A stretch of 64,000 bases of DNA from Lachnospiraceae bacterium (GTDB lineage Bacteria > Bacillota > Clostridia > Lachnospirales > Lachnospiraceae). Positions 42,069-51,296 of the stretch are shown one piece after another. A program made the position numbers and the translations under genes. Positions within the stretch are counted from its first letter, which is position 1, and each line of letters opens with the position of its first letter. The notes beneath the pieces were generated by a model that was given only the letters and a program-made list of their open reading frames with translations, was not told the origin of the DNA and searched no databases. The stretch covers positions 1-64,000 of the forward strand of contig JAEELW010000130.1 of the NCBI GenBank assembly GCA_016282915.1. The letters run 5' to 3'.

Positions 42069-42151
42069 TGGGGTATGCACGCCGGGTAATAGCAAGAGCC
42101 CGAAGCGTTGCCGCAGCTCTTAGTGAGCACGAGCGACCAATCTCGCCCGAG
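42069..42151 (-). repeat. Diverged inverted copy of the 90-bp repeat
   Basis: The reverse complement aligns with copy A in blocks: CTCGGGCGAG, CGTGC, AGAGC and GCTATTAC-CCGG-GTGCA, roughly two-thirds identical by eye. It is oriented oppositely to copies A and B. Confidence 0.65.
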
Positions 42152-42210
42152 GTACTGTCAGAGCGCAGCTCGCGCCCCATTCTGATAGGCGCGAGCAAGC
42201 GAGTTGCCGA

Positions 42211-42300
42211 GGGCGAGTCGGTTTCAGGACGCGACGTGCGAGCTTAGTGCGGAGGCATCAGCGGAGGACACTGCTATTACTCCGGGGTGCACTCCCGCTC
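42211..42300 (+). repeat. 90-bp intergenic repeat, copy B
   Basis: The second near-perfect direct copy (two mismatches to copy A), 275 bp downstream of it. It ends 20 bp before the terminator at 42321-42347. Confidence 0.92.
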
Positions 42301-42320
42301 CGTCTCATATACGCGCACAT

Positions 42321-42347
42321 AAAAAGACCGCAGCCGTAACTGCGGTC
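42321..42347 (-). terminator. Intrinsic terminator of recJ-acyltransferase operon
   Basis: Minus strand GACCGCAG - 6-nt loop - CTGCGGTC followed by UUUUU. It lies about 115 bp downstream of the acyltransferase-like stop. Between them, at about 42363-42388, an AT-rich palindrome (agatagt / actatct) is also present. Confidence 0.9.
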
Positions 42348-42463
42348 CTTAATATGAGGGGGAGATAGTAAATGTGTTTCACTATCTGATACGTATAGTA
42401 ACGCATAATTGTGTTTTTTTCGTGTCCAGAATGTGTAAATTTAAAATTTTTCTTTCCGGGCGA

Positions 42464-43549
42464 TCACGCACAGTCCTCTTCCGGTCCGGGTGCCGAAAAA
42501 TCGCGTCCTCCGAAAAACGGCCGGAAGATCCGCCGGCTCAGGATCAGGATCAGCGGGATCTCGAGCGCAAGGATCACCAGCGCCACGGTCAGGCGCATCG
42601 CAAAATTGTTATCCAGCCCGCGGAACACGATGTCGCCGAGATACCTCGCCAGCTTCAGGATACGCAGGTCCTCAAAGCTCAGGTAGATGATGATGGCATT
42701 GCGTCCGAGAAAATCAACGGGACGTACCGTACGGATCCAGTTGCAGAGAATGAAGAGGCCTCCCGAGATGAGCATTATCGCCGGTATGCTCAGAAAAGGA
42801 TTATCCATACGCATGCTGACCAGATCCGTATCCGGCGCAAAGATGCTCAGGACGATGCCTGCTGCCAGCGCCGCAAAAGCAGCAATCACACAGGCTGCCT
42901 TACGTGTCTTCAGGAAAGCGGCCATACGCGCCAGTGCCTCCCCCCACATGCAGAAGAAAAGCCCGGTCGCCGAACGCCAGAACAGCAAAGCAAGACGCAG
43001 CATATAGTTTTCCGCGCCTGCCGCCGCCGTGTTGTACTCGATCATCCCGTTATAGCCGCGCCGGTAAAGGATGAACAGCAGCACCATACACAGGACCGAC
43101 AGCACCACGAACATCCAGGGAAAGGAAAAGACATTGCGGAAGATCCGGTAAGCCGTGACCGCAAGGAAATATACCGGAAAGAACCATAAAACGGAGATCC
43201 CCATGAACGTCACGCTGTTCCAGATATGCTCATAGAGCCCGGTCAGGGTGAATCGGTCCGGCTGTATGAACATCCCGAGGGAATCGATCACCAGATAGAA
43301 AAGGCTGAACCAGAAATAGGGAACCAGGGCACTCCGGAAGTCTTCTTTCAGCACCTGTTTCTCCTTTTTATCATATCCCCGCTGATAATGGACCGCCCCG
43401 GCCGCTGTCATAAAGATCACAAAAGCGAGAGCACTCGCCCTCTGCTGTACTTCGACCGGCAGCAGATGCGTCGCTGCCGTGACCGTCGCTATGATCCCGA
43501 GTCCTTTATACAGATCCGGTTCCGACCGGCGTTTCCCCTTTTCCGTCAC
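42464..43549 (-). CDS. Acyltransferase-3-like integral membrane protein
   Basis: A 361-residue polytopic membrane protein with about ten hydrophobic segments. The N-terminus RRSEPDLYKGLGIIATVTAATHLLP and the loop order resemble acyltransferase family 3 (OatA/WecH-like) or related membrane proteins that modify surface polysaccharides. The usual catalytic His near the start may be the one in TAATHLLP. Its ATG overlaps the recJ stop by 4 bp, so it is co-transcribed with recJ although a functional link is not obvious. The acidic Pro/Gly tail (SAPGPEEDCA) is unusual. The family assignment is tentative. Confidence 0.7.
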   Translation of the reverse strand: MTEKGKRRSEPDLYKGLGIIATVTAATHLLPVEVQQRASALAFVIFMTAAGAVHYQRGYDKKEKQVLKEDFRSALVPYFWFSLFYLVIDSLGMFIQPDRFTLTGLYEHIWNSVTFMGISVLWFFPVYFLAVTAYRIFRNVFSFPWMFVVLSVLCMVLLFILYRRGYNGMIEYNTAAAGAENYMLRLALLFWRSATGLFFCMWGEALARMAAFLKTRKAACVIAAFAALAAGIVLSIFAPDTDLVSMRMDNPFLSIPAIMLISGGLFILCNWIRTVRPVDFLGRNAIIIYLSFEDLRILKLARYLGDIVFRGLDNNFAMRLTVALVILALEIPLILILSRRIFRPFFGGRDFSAPGPEEDCA

Positions 43550-45312
43550 GATTTATAATCCTCCACTATAAGCTGCAGATTTTTCTCTCCGCGGTATTCG
43601 TTCCACTGCGGTGTGAAGATCACCGCAAAAGGCACGCCCTCTCCCCTTCCGGCCAGGAGACGCTCCAGGCTTTCTTCCCCGTATTTCTCCCGCATAAAAG
43701 CCTTGATCTCCTCCGTCCTCCGGAATAACTTCAGCTCATATTCGCGGCCTTCGTCCTCGACCTGCAGGATACATAGCTTTGCTTCGGCCCCGATCGGACG
43801 GATCCGCTTCAGTAAAAGCCCCCGTCTGGCAAGCACTGCGGAAGGATTGCCGTTTCCGCAGGGTTCCAGGAGCTTCATCTCATCGACCAGCTCCCCGTTT
43901 GCCGCATGAAGCTTCAGTTCCAGATCGATACGGATCTTCGAACGGAAATCCTCCTCCGTGAGCGTACAGTTTTCATTCAGCCTTTTGCGGAGATCCCCGA
44001 GTTTCTCCTCCGGCAGTGAAAAACCCGCTGCCTGCGCATGACCGCCGAAACGGGTAAAGATATCTGCCACCTTACTCAGTGCGTCATACATATGATATGC
44101 CGGCACCGAACGCGCCGAGCCCTTCAGACCTTCCTCGGCCTTTGTCACGATCAGCACCGGCCGTTCGTAACGTTCCCGTATGCGTCCCGCGATGATCCCG
44201 GCCACGCTTTCATGGCAGTCCGGCAGAAAGATCACATAAACCTTACAGCCCTCATGTTCTCCTGCATCGATCTGCGCGATGGCCTCGGTACAGCCCTCCT
44301 CCGTCATGGTCTTGCGGCTTTCATTGAGCTCCTTCAGTTCTGCCGCGATCTTAAGCGCCTGCGCCTGATCTTCCGTAACAAAGAGCTCCAGCGCCCGTTC
44401 CGCGGTATCGATTCGCCCCGTAGCATTGACACAGGGTCCCAGCATAAAACCGAGGTGATATGCCGTCACCGCGCCGTTAATGCCGAGCGACAGCAAAAGC
44501 TCCCGGATCCCGGAGGCCGGACGCTCCTCCATCAGCTTCAGGCCCAGCTTAACAAGCGCACGGTTTTCGTCCTTAAGCTCCATGATATCTCCGACGGTGG
44601 CAAAAGCCGCGAGCTGAAGCAGCCCTTCCTTCAGTTCCCCCGTCAGTTCCCTTTTCGCCTGATCCCGGAAAAGACTCTGGATCAGCTTATAAGCGATAAA
44701 ACCTCCGCAGATCCCCGGGAAGGGGTAGCTGTCATCCTCCCGTTTCGGATCCACAACGGCTGCCGCCGGAGGAAGCAGATAATGCCTCTCTCCGTCTTTC
44801 TCTTCATAAGGCACCTCATGATGATCGGTGATGAGCAGTGTGATCCCGTATTCGGCAGCAAGCCTTGCTTCCTCCATCGCCGCGATCCCGTTATCACAGG
44901 TGAGGATCACATCCACGCCCGCCTCTCTGGCCGAGCGTATCATCTCACAGTTCATCCCGTAACCGTCCCGCACCCGGTGCGGGATCTGGGCATCTGCCTT
45001 TCCGCCCAGAGCGCGTATCCCCCGCAGCAGTATCGCGGTGGAGCAGACGCCGTCGATATCGTAGTCGCCGATCACGCGGATCTGCTTTCCTTCACGTATC
45101 GCTTCCAGGAGCACCGCACCGCTGCGATCCATATCCTTCAGCAGCAGAGGATCATGCAGACATTCCTCACCGCCGTGCAGATATGCCTTTACCGCCTCTT
45201 CCCCCTCGATCCCGCGGTTTTTCAGAAGTCTCGCCAGCACCGGCGAGATATGATATTGTTCACCGAGGGCACTGTAATCACCGCCCTTCCGTATCAGAAA
45301 CCAGTCAGCCAT
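43546..45312 (-). CDS. recJ: Single-stranded-DNA-specific exonuclease RecJ
   Basis: RecJ is a 5'-3' ssDNA exonuclease in recombination and repair. The 588 residues have the DHH-phosphoesterase motifs GDYDIDGVCSTA, TCDNGIAA, LITDHHEVP (DHH) and VVDPKRED, then LGPCVNATGRI, and the DHHA1 region GGHAQAAGFS followed by an OB fold. The frame is open far upstream to 46512, but that part is antisense to the trigger-factor-like gene. The ATG at 45310-45312 gives MADWFLIRKGG as expected. There is no ribosome-binding site: the -10 TATAAT ends 7 bases before the ATG, predicting a leaderless mRNA. Confidence 0.95.
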   Translation of the reverse strand: MADWFLIRKGGDYSALGEQYHISPVLARLLKNRGIEGEEAVKAYLHGGEECLHDPLLLKDMDRSGAVLLEAIREGKQIRVIGDYDIDGVCSTAILLRGIRALGGKADAQIPHRVRDGYGMNCEMIRSAREAGVDVILTCDNGIAAMEEARLAAEYGITLLITDHHEVPYEEKDGERHYLLPPAAAVVDPKREDDSYPFPGICGGFIAYKLIQSLFRDQAKRELTGELKEGLLQLAAFATVGDIMELKDENRALVKLGLKLMEERPASGIRELLLSLGINGAVTAYHLGFMLGPCVNATGRIDTAERALELFVTEDQAQALKIAAELKELNESRKTMTEEGCTEAIAQIDAGEHEGCKVYVIFLPDCHESVAGIIAGRIRERYERPVLIVTKAEEGLKGSARSVPAYHMYDALSKVADIFTRFGGHAQAAGFSLPEEKLGDLRKRLNENCTLTEEDFRSKIRIDLELKLHAANGELVDEMKLLEPCGNGNPSAVLARRGLLLKRIRPIGAEAKLCILQVEDEGREYELKLFRRTEEIKAFMREKYGEESLERLLAGRGEGVPFAVIFTPQWNEYRGEKNLQLIVEDYKS

Positions 45313-45319
45313 GCCTAGA

Positions 45320-45348
45320 ATTATAACACAGAATAATATAAATTGAAC
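45320..45348 (-). promoter_or_regulatory. Leaderless-type promoter of recJ
   Basis: Minus strand TATAAT (45320-45325), preceded by TG (extended -10) and a weak -35 GTTCAA 17 bp upstream. Seven bases (TCTAGGC) separate the -10 from the recJ ATG, so transcription should start at or within 1-2 nt of the start codon. Confidence 0.8.
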
Positions 45349-45349
45349 A

Positions 45350-45378
45350 CTTCCTTTTTCCCTGTTTTGTGTTATACT
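45350..45378 (+). promoter_or_regulatory. Divergent promoter of the trigger-factor-like gene
   Basis: Plus strand TATACT (45373-45378) with extended -10 TG and a poor -35 (CTTCCT at 17 bp). It is back-to-back with the recJ promoter. The leader is about 105 nt and contains a ggttt/accg-rich segment I could not match to any riboswitch class. Confidence 0.65.
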
Positions 45379-45489
45379 ATTTACTGTTTGTGATCGGGTA
45401 CCGTCATATGCGGAAACCGTGACCACGCCAGGTATGCCCGGGGATGGGTTTACAATACGGAACGTAATAAAAGATAGGAGAATTCTACC

Positions 45490-46644
45490 ATGAGCGAAAT
45501 GAGCAAATCCAAAAAGAAGCGTATCGAACAGGAAAGCCTGCGTAACGCGCAGCGTCGCAGAAAAGTCATTGCCACCTTCTGGAAGATCTTTATCCCTCTG
45601 CTGATCATCGCGGCCATCGCAGCAGCTGTCCTGATCTATCAGCGTTCCAAACTGGATTACTCGCGTTATCTGACAAAGACCGGAGCCCTGACTTTTGATG
45701 CTTCCGACTATGTCACGGTCAATACCGATGCCATGAAATTTGTGAAGAGCGAGCTTCTTCCGGAAGACTCCGTTGTGGATAACGAGATCGAATCCGATCT
45801 TTCCTCCCACGAGAGCGTTTCCGAGGATAAGGAACTGACCAGCGCCTTCGGAGACAAGGTGAGCATCACCTACACCTCCACCATCGACGGTGCCGAGTAT
45901 AAAAATGTAACGGAAGCCACCTCTTATACGATCGGCGATGCCGATATCGATGACGCCTTTGACGATGCGCTGGCTGATCACGCACCCGGGGATGATATCG
46001 AAGCTACCGTGGAGTTCCCCGAGGATTATGAGGACGAGACCGCTGCCGGAAAGACGGCGCAGTACAGGATCCATCTGATCGGTATCTACCAGAAACCGGA
46101 ACTTAACGACGAATACGTAAAGACCTACCACTCCGATGTTGCTTCCACCGTGGCGGAATACCGTCAGAGCATCATCGATGAGCACTACAATGACAATCTG
46201 GACGATAAGATCGAAGAATCCCTTTCCCAGAACAGTGTTGTAAAATCTGTTCCCGGCGGCTATCTTCACGACACCGTACAGATCCTCAAAAAACTCGATG
46301 AGGATCAGCTTCAGTATATGAACAATCTGTACCAGCAGATCGGATACGGCACCATGCAGAACGTATACGAAATGGGCGGTTTCGAGAATATGGAGCAGTA
46401 TGAAGCCGATGTGGAAGTCCGTGCCCGCGAACAGTGCGAACGCGCCATGGAGCTGCAGTACATTGCCGACCGCAACGGCATCAGCATTACGCAGGATGAA
46501 GTACGCAGCCATTATAAAGAAGAAGGCTATGAGGATGAAAACTTCGCCGAACTGGAAAAGACTTACGGCTTCGGCTATCTGGCACGCAGTGTGCTGGAGG
46601 AAAAGATCCAGAAGCAGCTGCGCAGTATCGTGAGCGTTGAATAA
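45490..46644 (+). CDS. Membrane-anchored trigger-factor-like peptidyl-prolyl isomerase/chaperone
   Basis: A 384-residue protein with a basic cytoplasmic N-terminus (KSKKKR, NAQRRRK), one membrane anchor (about 31-50) and an extracytoplasmic part. The latter contains an FKBP-like domain (about 115-205: FGDKVSITYTSTIDGAEY, GDDIEATVEFPEDYEDE) followed by a helical arm (about 205-384) like the C-terminal domain of trigger factor. The ribosome-binding N-terminal domain of true Tig is missing. It is probably a surface foldase, analogous in role to PrsA but of different fold order. AGGAG lies upstream of the ATG. One of only two plus-strand genes here. Confidence 0.87.
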   Translation: MSEMSKSKKKRIEQESLRNAQRRRKVIATFWKIFIPLLIIAAIAAAVLIYQRSKLDYSRYLTKTGALTFDASDYVTVNTDAMKFVKSELLPEDSVVDNEIESDLSSHESVSEDKELTSAFGDKVSITYTSTIDGAEYKNVTEATSYTIGDADIDDAFDDALADHAPGDDIEATVEFPEDYEDETAAGKTAQYRIHLIGIYQKPELNDEYVKTYHSDVASTVAEYRQSIIDEHYNDNLDDKIEESLSQNSVVKSVPGGYLHDTVQILKKLDEDQLQYMNNLYQQIGYGTMQNVYEMGGFENMEQYEADVEVRAREQCERAMELQYIADRNGISITQDEVRSHYKEEGYEDENFAELEKTYGFGYLARSVLEEKIQKQLRSIVSVE

Positions 46645-46670
46645 GGATCCGCTTTTTACAGGATCAGAAA

Positions 46671-46698
46671 ACCGGAGCTTTCAGGGCTCCGGTTTTTT
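46671..46698. terminator. Bidirectional terminator between convergent genes
   Basis: ACCGGAGC - 7-nt loop - GCTCCGGT followed by a T-tract on the plus strand, and preceded by AAAA, giving U residues on the minus strand. It serves the trigger-factor-like gene and the LacI-sensor/GGDEF gene. Confidence 0.95.
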
Positions 46699-46733
46699 AT
46701 GCGCTGATTTCTTACTGAAACTCTATCCGCCTA

Positions 46734-49019
46734 TTACTGTACTCTCATCACATCGCTGCGTTTCTTCTTTTTCTCTTCGGCCAGTTTCTCATCGATCATA
46801 TTCATGTAATGATCCAGATTGACCGACTCGTCACAGATCAGCTCCACGCAGCAGACGCTGATCTCAACAAAAAAGTCTTTTCTGCTGTTATCATTGAACT
46901 GCTCCAGAACGGAACGGATACGGCTCTTCAGCTGACTGCCCTTGGTACCGTCACGTACCAGTGCCAGCGCCATGAACTCGTCTCCGCCGATCCTGGCTAC
47001 CACATCCGTCCCGCGCAGGGAATCGCTCAGGATATTTGCCGCAGAGCGCAGGGCAAAATCCCCCTCCGAATGCCCCAGACGTTCGTTGATCTGCTTTAAA
47101 TTATCCAGATCGGCATAGACCAGTATCGCCATCTGTCCCATATGGATCGGATCGCGGATCAGTGCTTCCGCAAACTCCTTGAAACCGCGGCGGTTATATA
47201 CGCCGGTCAGCTCGTCCAGCTTCGAGCTGCGCATGCCGTACTCATCCGCATCATCACCCGGAAGGTATTTCTGCGTCTCATTGAGCATACGCATGATCTT
47301 CATCGCGGCGCAGAGCTGTGCCGTGATCGCCGGCAGATCCTTCACGCGGTTCTGGGCCAGTTCACAGAGAAGATAGCCCAGCTGTTCGTCATTGATATGG
47401 ATCAGGGAGAGTATCATCGTATAACGGCGTTCCTCGTCCATGAACCTGTTGTCAAAAATTTCGTCACCCGAAACCTTCTGCTTATCCTCCGGCACCAGCA
47501 GGATATCCGAAGGATCATTAAAGAACGATTTCAGCAAAAACTCTTCCGGCACCTTGAAACCGTGCCACACCAGTGCATCCTGATTTACAAAGGGCTCTTC
47601 GAGGCTGTAAAGGAAAGCCGCGGAAAAACCGAGCCTCACCAGCTTGTCGCAGACCGACCAGTAGGTCTTGTCGTTCCCCGGGCCGTAGCTGAGCATGTCT
47701 CTTGCGATGGAATTGGACATCCACTGGACAAAATCCGCATCTTCATCATGCTGCTGCTTTACATGTGCAAGCGAAAGCCCGAGATGCATCACGGAATGAT
47801 AAAGGAACTCCCCGAGCTTCTCGTCTTTTCCACGTGCCAGCATGATATCACGCAGACGGTCGATCAGCGTATAGATCAGACGCGTATCCGCGCCGCGCTT
47901 TACCATATCATTGATCACACCGTCGCAGAGATAGGTATTCTTCTCCTCATCCGGCTCCTTTCCGTCAAAAAGACAGGCCAGAAAATCGCTGATAAAAGTG
48001 CGGCTGTCCGACAGGAAAGAGGCACCGGCAAAAGTCTCCAGTTCCTTGCTGTAATGCTGCTCCATCAGAAGCTGCACGGTCTTCTCCGGATCTTCTTTCC
48101 ATTCCGCGCTCATGGCTTCCACCGCCGCGGGATCCGGCATACCGTTCACGATATCGCCGGTGGATTCCCTGCGTACCAGGGTCGTGCCAACTGTTTCCGC
48201 AGTGATGCTGTATTTCTTCAGATGTTTTAAGGCAAAATGCACCGAAAGCCTTCCCAGTTCCTCGGCATCGGCCCTTACGGAACTGAGTCCCGGCGAGATA
48301 TGTCCGGCTGCAGGGCTGTCGTCAAAACCGAGCACCATGATATCCCGCCCGACGATCAGGCCGCGTTCACGGAATACTTCATACCCTCCGAGGGCCATCT
48401 GGTCATTGGCAAAGACCACCGCATCCAGCTCCGGATTCCGGTCCAGCAGATCCCGGACCTGCTCCTCGCAGAATTCGGAAAAGTTCCCATAGACTACCAT
48501 GGAATCCGCCGTCTCCATATCGTGGGCGGCAAGCACCTCGCGATAAACCTGAAGCCGTTCCAGTGCATCTTCGTTCGTCATCGGTCCGCTCACCATACCG
48601 ATATGGCGGCAGCCCTTTTTCTCGATCAGTTCTTCGATCCCCCTGCGGAGACCGCTCTTATTATCAAAGGCGATGGACGGATATCCGTCCAGACGGTCGG
48701 CCACCAGTATGGTGGGGATCCCTTCATAATCACGTAAAAACGTCCGTTTTTCTTCCTCGCTGATCACCGTACCTATGGTGCCGGAAAGCACCAGCAGCAC
48801 ATCGATATTCGCCTTTCTCGCATAGGAGAATACCGTATTGTACTGATAATCCGTACGGGTGCGCTCCGGATCCGCATACTGTCCTTTTAAGTAGCGTCCG
48901 GGGAAAACGAAGAGATTGACATCCGCCTCCTCGCTTCCCACGCAGGCTCCGCGATAGATCGCCTGGTCAAAGGCGTCCTTCATGTTGCTTAAAAACAGTC
49001 CGACGTTTTTACGCTTCAT
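46734..49019 (-). CDS. LacI-type sensor - GGDEF diguanylate cyclase
   Basis: A 761-residue cytoplasmic protein. Residues 1-300 resemble the sugar-binding domain of LacI/GalR regulators (NVGLFLSNMKD, VFANDQMALGGYEVFRERG, VLGFDDSPAAGHISPGLSSV) but with no DNA-binding helix-turn-helix in front. The middle (300-590) is helical with unknown sensor content. Residues about 595-755 are a GGDEF domain with RIGGDEF and an RxxD inhibitory site (RGTD) five residues before it. It should make cyclic di-GMP in response to a small ligand, perhaps a sugar. The ATG directly follows the secDF stop (TAAATG). Confidence 0.9.
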   Translation of the reverse strand: MKRKNVGLFLSNMKDAFDQAIYRGACVGSEEADVNLFVFPGRYLKGQYADPERTRTDYQYNTVFSYARKANIDVLLVLSGTIGTVISEEEKRTFLRDYEGIPTILVADRLDGYPSIAFDNKSGLRRGIEELIEKKGCRHIGMVSGPMTNEDALERLQVYREVLAAHDMETADSMVVYGNFSEFCEEQVRDLLDRNPELDAVVFANDQMALGGYEVFRERGLIVGRDIMVLGFDDSPAAGHISPGLSSVRADAEELGRLSVHFALKHLKKYSITAETVGTTLVRRESTGDIVNGMPDPAAVEAMSAEWKEDPEKTVQLLMEQHYSKELETFAGASFLSDSRTFISDFLACLFDGKEPDEEKNTYLCDGVINDMVKRGADTRLIYTLIDRLRDIMLARGKDEKLGEFLYHSVMHLGLSLAHVKQQHDEDADFVQWMSNSIARDMLSYGPGNDKTYWSVCDKLVRLGFSAAFLYSLEEPFVNQDALVWHGFKVPEEFLLKSFFNDPSDILLVPEDKQKVSGDEIFDNRFMDEERRYTMILSLIHINDEQLGYLLCELAQNRVKDLPAITAQLCAAMKIMRMLNETQKYLPGDDADEYGMRSSKLDELTGVYNRRGFKEFAEALIRDPIHMGQMAILVYADLDNLKQINERLGHSEGDFALRSAANILSDSLRGTDVVARIGGDEFMALALVRDGTKGSQLKSRIRSVLEQFNDNSRKDFFVEISVCCVELICDESVNLDHYMNMIDEKLAEEKKKKRSDVMRVQ

Positions 49020-51296
49020 TTAGTCCTCTTCCTCACTGGGTGGTAATTTCTTACGCAGCACATACCACAACGCTCCCGTTACACAAACGGAAGAATAAGT
49101 ACCGCAGATGATACCGATGATCAGCGGCAGCGCAAACTCACGGATGGAGGATACGCCGAGGATAAAGAGCACGATGACCATGATCACCGTGGTCAGTGAT
49201 GTGAAGATCGAACGGCTTAAGGTCTGGGATACGCTCTTGTTCACCACGCCGTCCAGCTCCAGCCGGTTCTTTCTCAGATTGTTGTTCGCTTTCAGATTCT
49301 CACGCACACGGTCGAAGATAACGATGGTGGCGTTGATGGAATAACCGACGATGGTCAGCATACATGCGATAAAGGTGGAGCTGACCGAATAGCGTACCAG
49401 GGCGTAGAAGGTGAGCACCACCAGCACGTCGTGGATCAGAGCGCATACGGCGCTGGCACCGAAACGGATATCGCTGAATCGCAGCCAGATATAAAGCAGC
49501 ATGCACAGAGCCGCTACCGCGATGGCCAGCAGGGATTCCTTCTTCATCTCGCCCGAGATCGTGGAACCGATGGTCTCGCTGGTGATCTTCTCCTCAGGTA
49601 CGGAGAACTTGCTGCTCATCATATCGTTCAGGGCCTGGCGTTCATCCACGTTCAGCACGCGGGTCTTGAATATGACTTCGTTCGTATCGTTTACGATCTG
49701 GGCCTGTACATTGGCGTCGCCGGTGATGGCTTCGATCTCCGGAGTCACGGTGCTGTCGATCTGCTCGAGCGTCATGGCTTCATTAAAGGCTACGGTGGTC
49801 GCGGTACCGCCCTTGAACTCAAGACTGTAATTCAGGGCGTCGCCGGTGGTCGCACCGAATACGATCATCGCGATGATGCCGATGACGATGACGCCGATGG
49901 AGATACCGAAGAAAAGCTTCTTGCGGCTCAGGAAGTTGATGGTCTTCTCTTCCTTTGCCTTCGCTTTTTCGCTTACACCGTAAAGCGTGGGCGATTTGAT
50001 GCCTACGGCATAGAACGCGTTGATCAGGAGTCTGGTGACTGCCAGCGCCGTGAACATGGAAAGCACGATACCTACGGCCAGCGTATAAGCAAAGCCCTTA
50101 ACGGAACCGCTGCCCATGAGCATCAGTACGATGGCTGCGATCAGGGTTGTGATATTACCGTCGATGATGGCGGAAAGGGCCTTGGAGAAGCCGGCTTTGA
50201 TGGACAGCTTCACATCGCTTCCGGCACGCAGCTCTTCTTTGATACGTGCGAATATGATGACGTTGGCGTCCACAGCCATACCGACGGAAAGGATGATACC
50301 GGCGATACCCGGCAGGGTCAGCGTCATCTCGAAAAGGTTCATTACCAGGATCACGAGCATGCAGTAAAGCACCAGGGCAATAGAGCTTGCGAAGCCCGGC
50401 AGACGGTATACGATGCACATCAGGAGCACGACCAGGATCAGACCGATGAGGCCGGCGATCAGGGAAGTACGGATCGCATCGCTGCCCAGCTGGGCACCTA
50501 CAACGTTGGAACGCAGTTCCTGAAGCTCCAGCTTCAGTCCGCCGATACGGATGTTCTGCGCCAGGATCTGTGCTTCGTTGAAATCAGCCATACCGCTGAT
50601 CTGTGCCTGTCCGCCCGAGATCATCTCATCCACGTGGGGGATACTGATCAGTTCGCCGTCATAATAGATCGCGATGGTATGCGTCACATCCCTGGACGGA
50701 GAGGCCAGCTCTCCGGTGGCTTTGGCAAATTTCTCGCCGCCCTCGCTGGTCAGGGAAAGGCTTACGATATACTGAGTCCCATTCATATTATCCTTATCGG
50801 TATATGCCTTCGCTTCAGCCGACACCACATCGGTACCAACGATCACGATGCTCTGTCCGTCCGCCACGATCTCCTCGATGGGCTTTGCCAGACCGGAATA
50901 CGTGTAGTTCGCGCTCCCATCCGGTGCAAGCGGCCGGATAAAATACAGGGATCCCGGGCTGCCCAGTTCTTTCAGTATCGCATTGGCGTCGGTCACGCCG
51001 GGGATCTCGATGCTGATACGATCGCTTCCTTCCGGATATACGTTTGCTTCCGTGGAATACTGATCGATACGCTTTCTCAGCTTGAATACGGTATCGTCCA
51101 CATCCTCTTTCGAGGGTTCTTCATCTCCTACCACCTCATAGGTGATGGAAACACCGCCGGCCAGGTCCAGACCGAGCTTCGTCTTCGCTGCCGAGCCGAC
51201 TCCCGTCTCATCCACACCGTAAAGTACCAGATACAGGCATCCGGCCAGTGCTCCGATCACGAGAAGCAGGCACAGATAGCCTTGCCACTTTTTCAT
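49020..51296 (-). CDS. secDF: Fused protein translocase subunit SecDF
   Basis: SecDF uses the proton gradient to pull proteins out of the Sec channel. The 758 residues contain the SecD part (span at about 8-27, LGLDLAGGVSITYEV, large P1 domain, GMAVDANVIIFARIKEEL) and the SecF part (from about 455: LEFKGGTAT, VGYSINATIVIFDRVRENL), joined by a cytoplasmic linker rich in Lys/Glu (about 440). The ATG at 51294-51296 overlaps the scfB stop by 4 bp. An open extension to 51347 lies within scfB. The acidic C-terminus ends PPSEEED. Confidence 0.97.
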   Translation of the reverse strand: MKKWQGYLCLLLVIGALAGCLYLVLYGVDETGVGSAAKTKLGLDLAGGVSITYEVVGDEEPSKEDVDDTVFKLRKRIDQYSTEANVYPEGSDRISIEIPGVTDANAILKELGSPGSLYFIRPLAPDGSANYTYSGLAKPIEEIVADGQSIVIVGTDVVSAEAKAYTDKDNMNGTQYIVSLSLTSEGGEKFAKATGELASPSRDVTHTIAIYYDGELISIPHVDEMISGGQAQISGMADFNEAQILAQNIRIGGLKLELQELRSNVVGAQLGSDAIRTSLIAGLIGLILVVLLMCIVYRLPGFASSIALVLYCMLVILVMNLFEMTLTLPGIAGIILSVGMAVDANVIIFARIKEELRAGSDVKLSIKAGFSKALSAIIDGNITTLIAAIVLMLMGSGSVKGFAYTLAVGIVLSMFTALAVTRLLINAFYAVGIKSPTLYGVSEKAKAKEEKTINFLSRKKLFFGISIGVIVIGIIAMIVFGATTGDALNYSLEFKGGTATTVAFNEAMTLEQIDSTVTPEIEAITGDANVQAQIVNDTNEVIFKTRVLNVDERQALNDMMSSKFSVPEEKITSETIGSTISGEMKKESLLAIAVAALCMLLYIWLRFSDIRFGASAVCALIHDVLVVLTFYALVRYSVSSTFIACMLTIVGYSINATIVIFDRVRENLKANNNLRKNRLELDGVVNKSVSQTLSRSIFTSLTTVIMVIVLFILGVSSIREFALPLIIGIICGTYSSVCVTGALWYVLRKKLPPSEEED

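Noticed and set aside
41491-42198. Short ORFs in the murE-acyltransferase gap (129, 80 and 157 codons)
   Set aside because: They lack ribosome-binding sites, overlap one another on both strands and contain the repeat and hairpin elements. Composition is Arg/Ser/Pro-rich without a domain pattern.
45379-45489. Possible riboswitch or SRP RNA in the leader of the trigger-factor-like gene
   Set aside because: The sequence has complementary G/C-rich segments, but I found no GGAA SRP loop or core motif of ZTP, SAM, THF or cyclic di-GMP riboswitches.
45313-46512. 400-codon N-terminal extension of the recJ reading frame
   Set aside because: It is antisense to the trigger-factor-like gene, which has a ribosome-binding site, promoter and recognisable domains. 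RecJ homology begins at the ATG at 45312.
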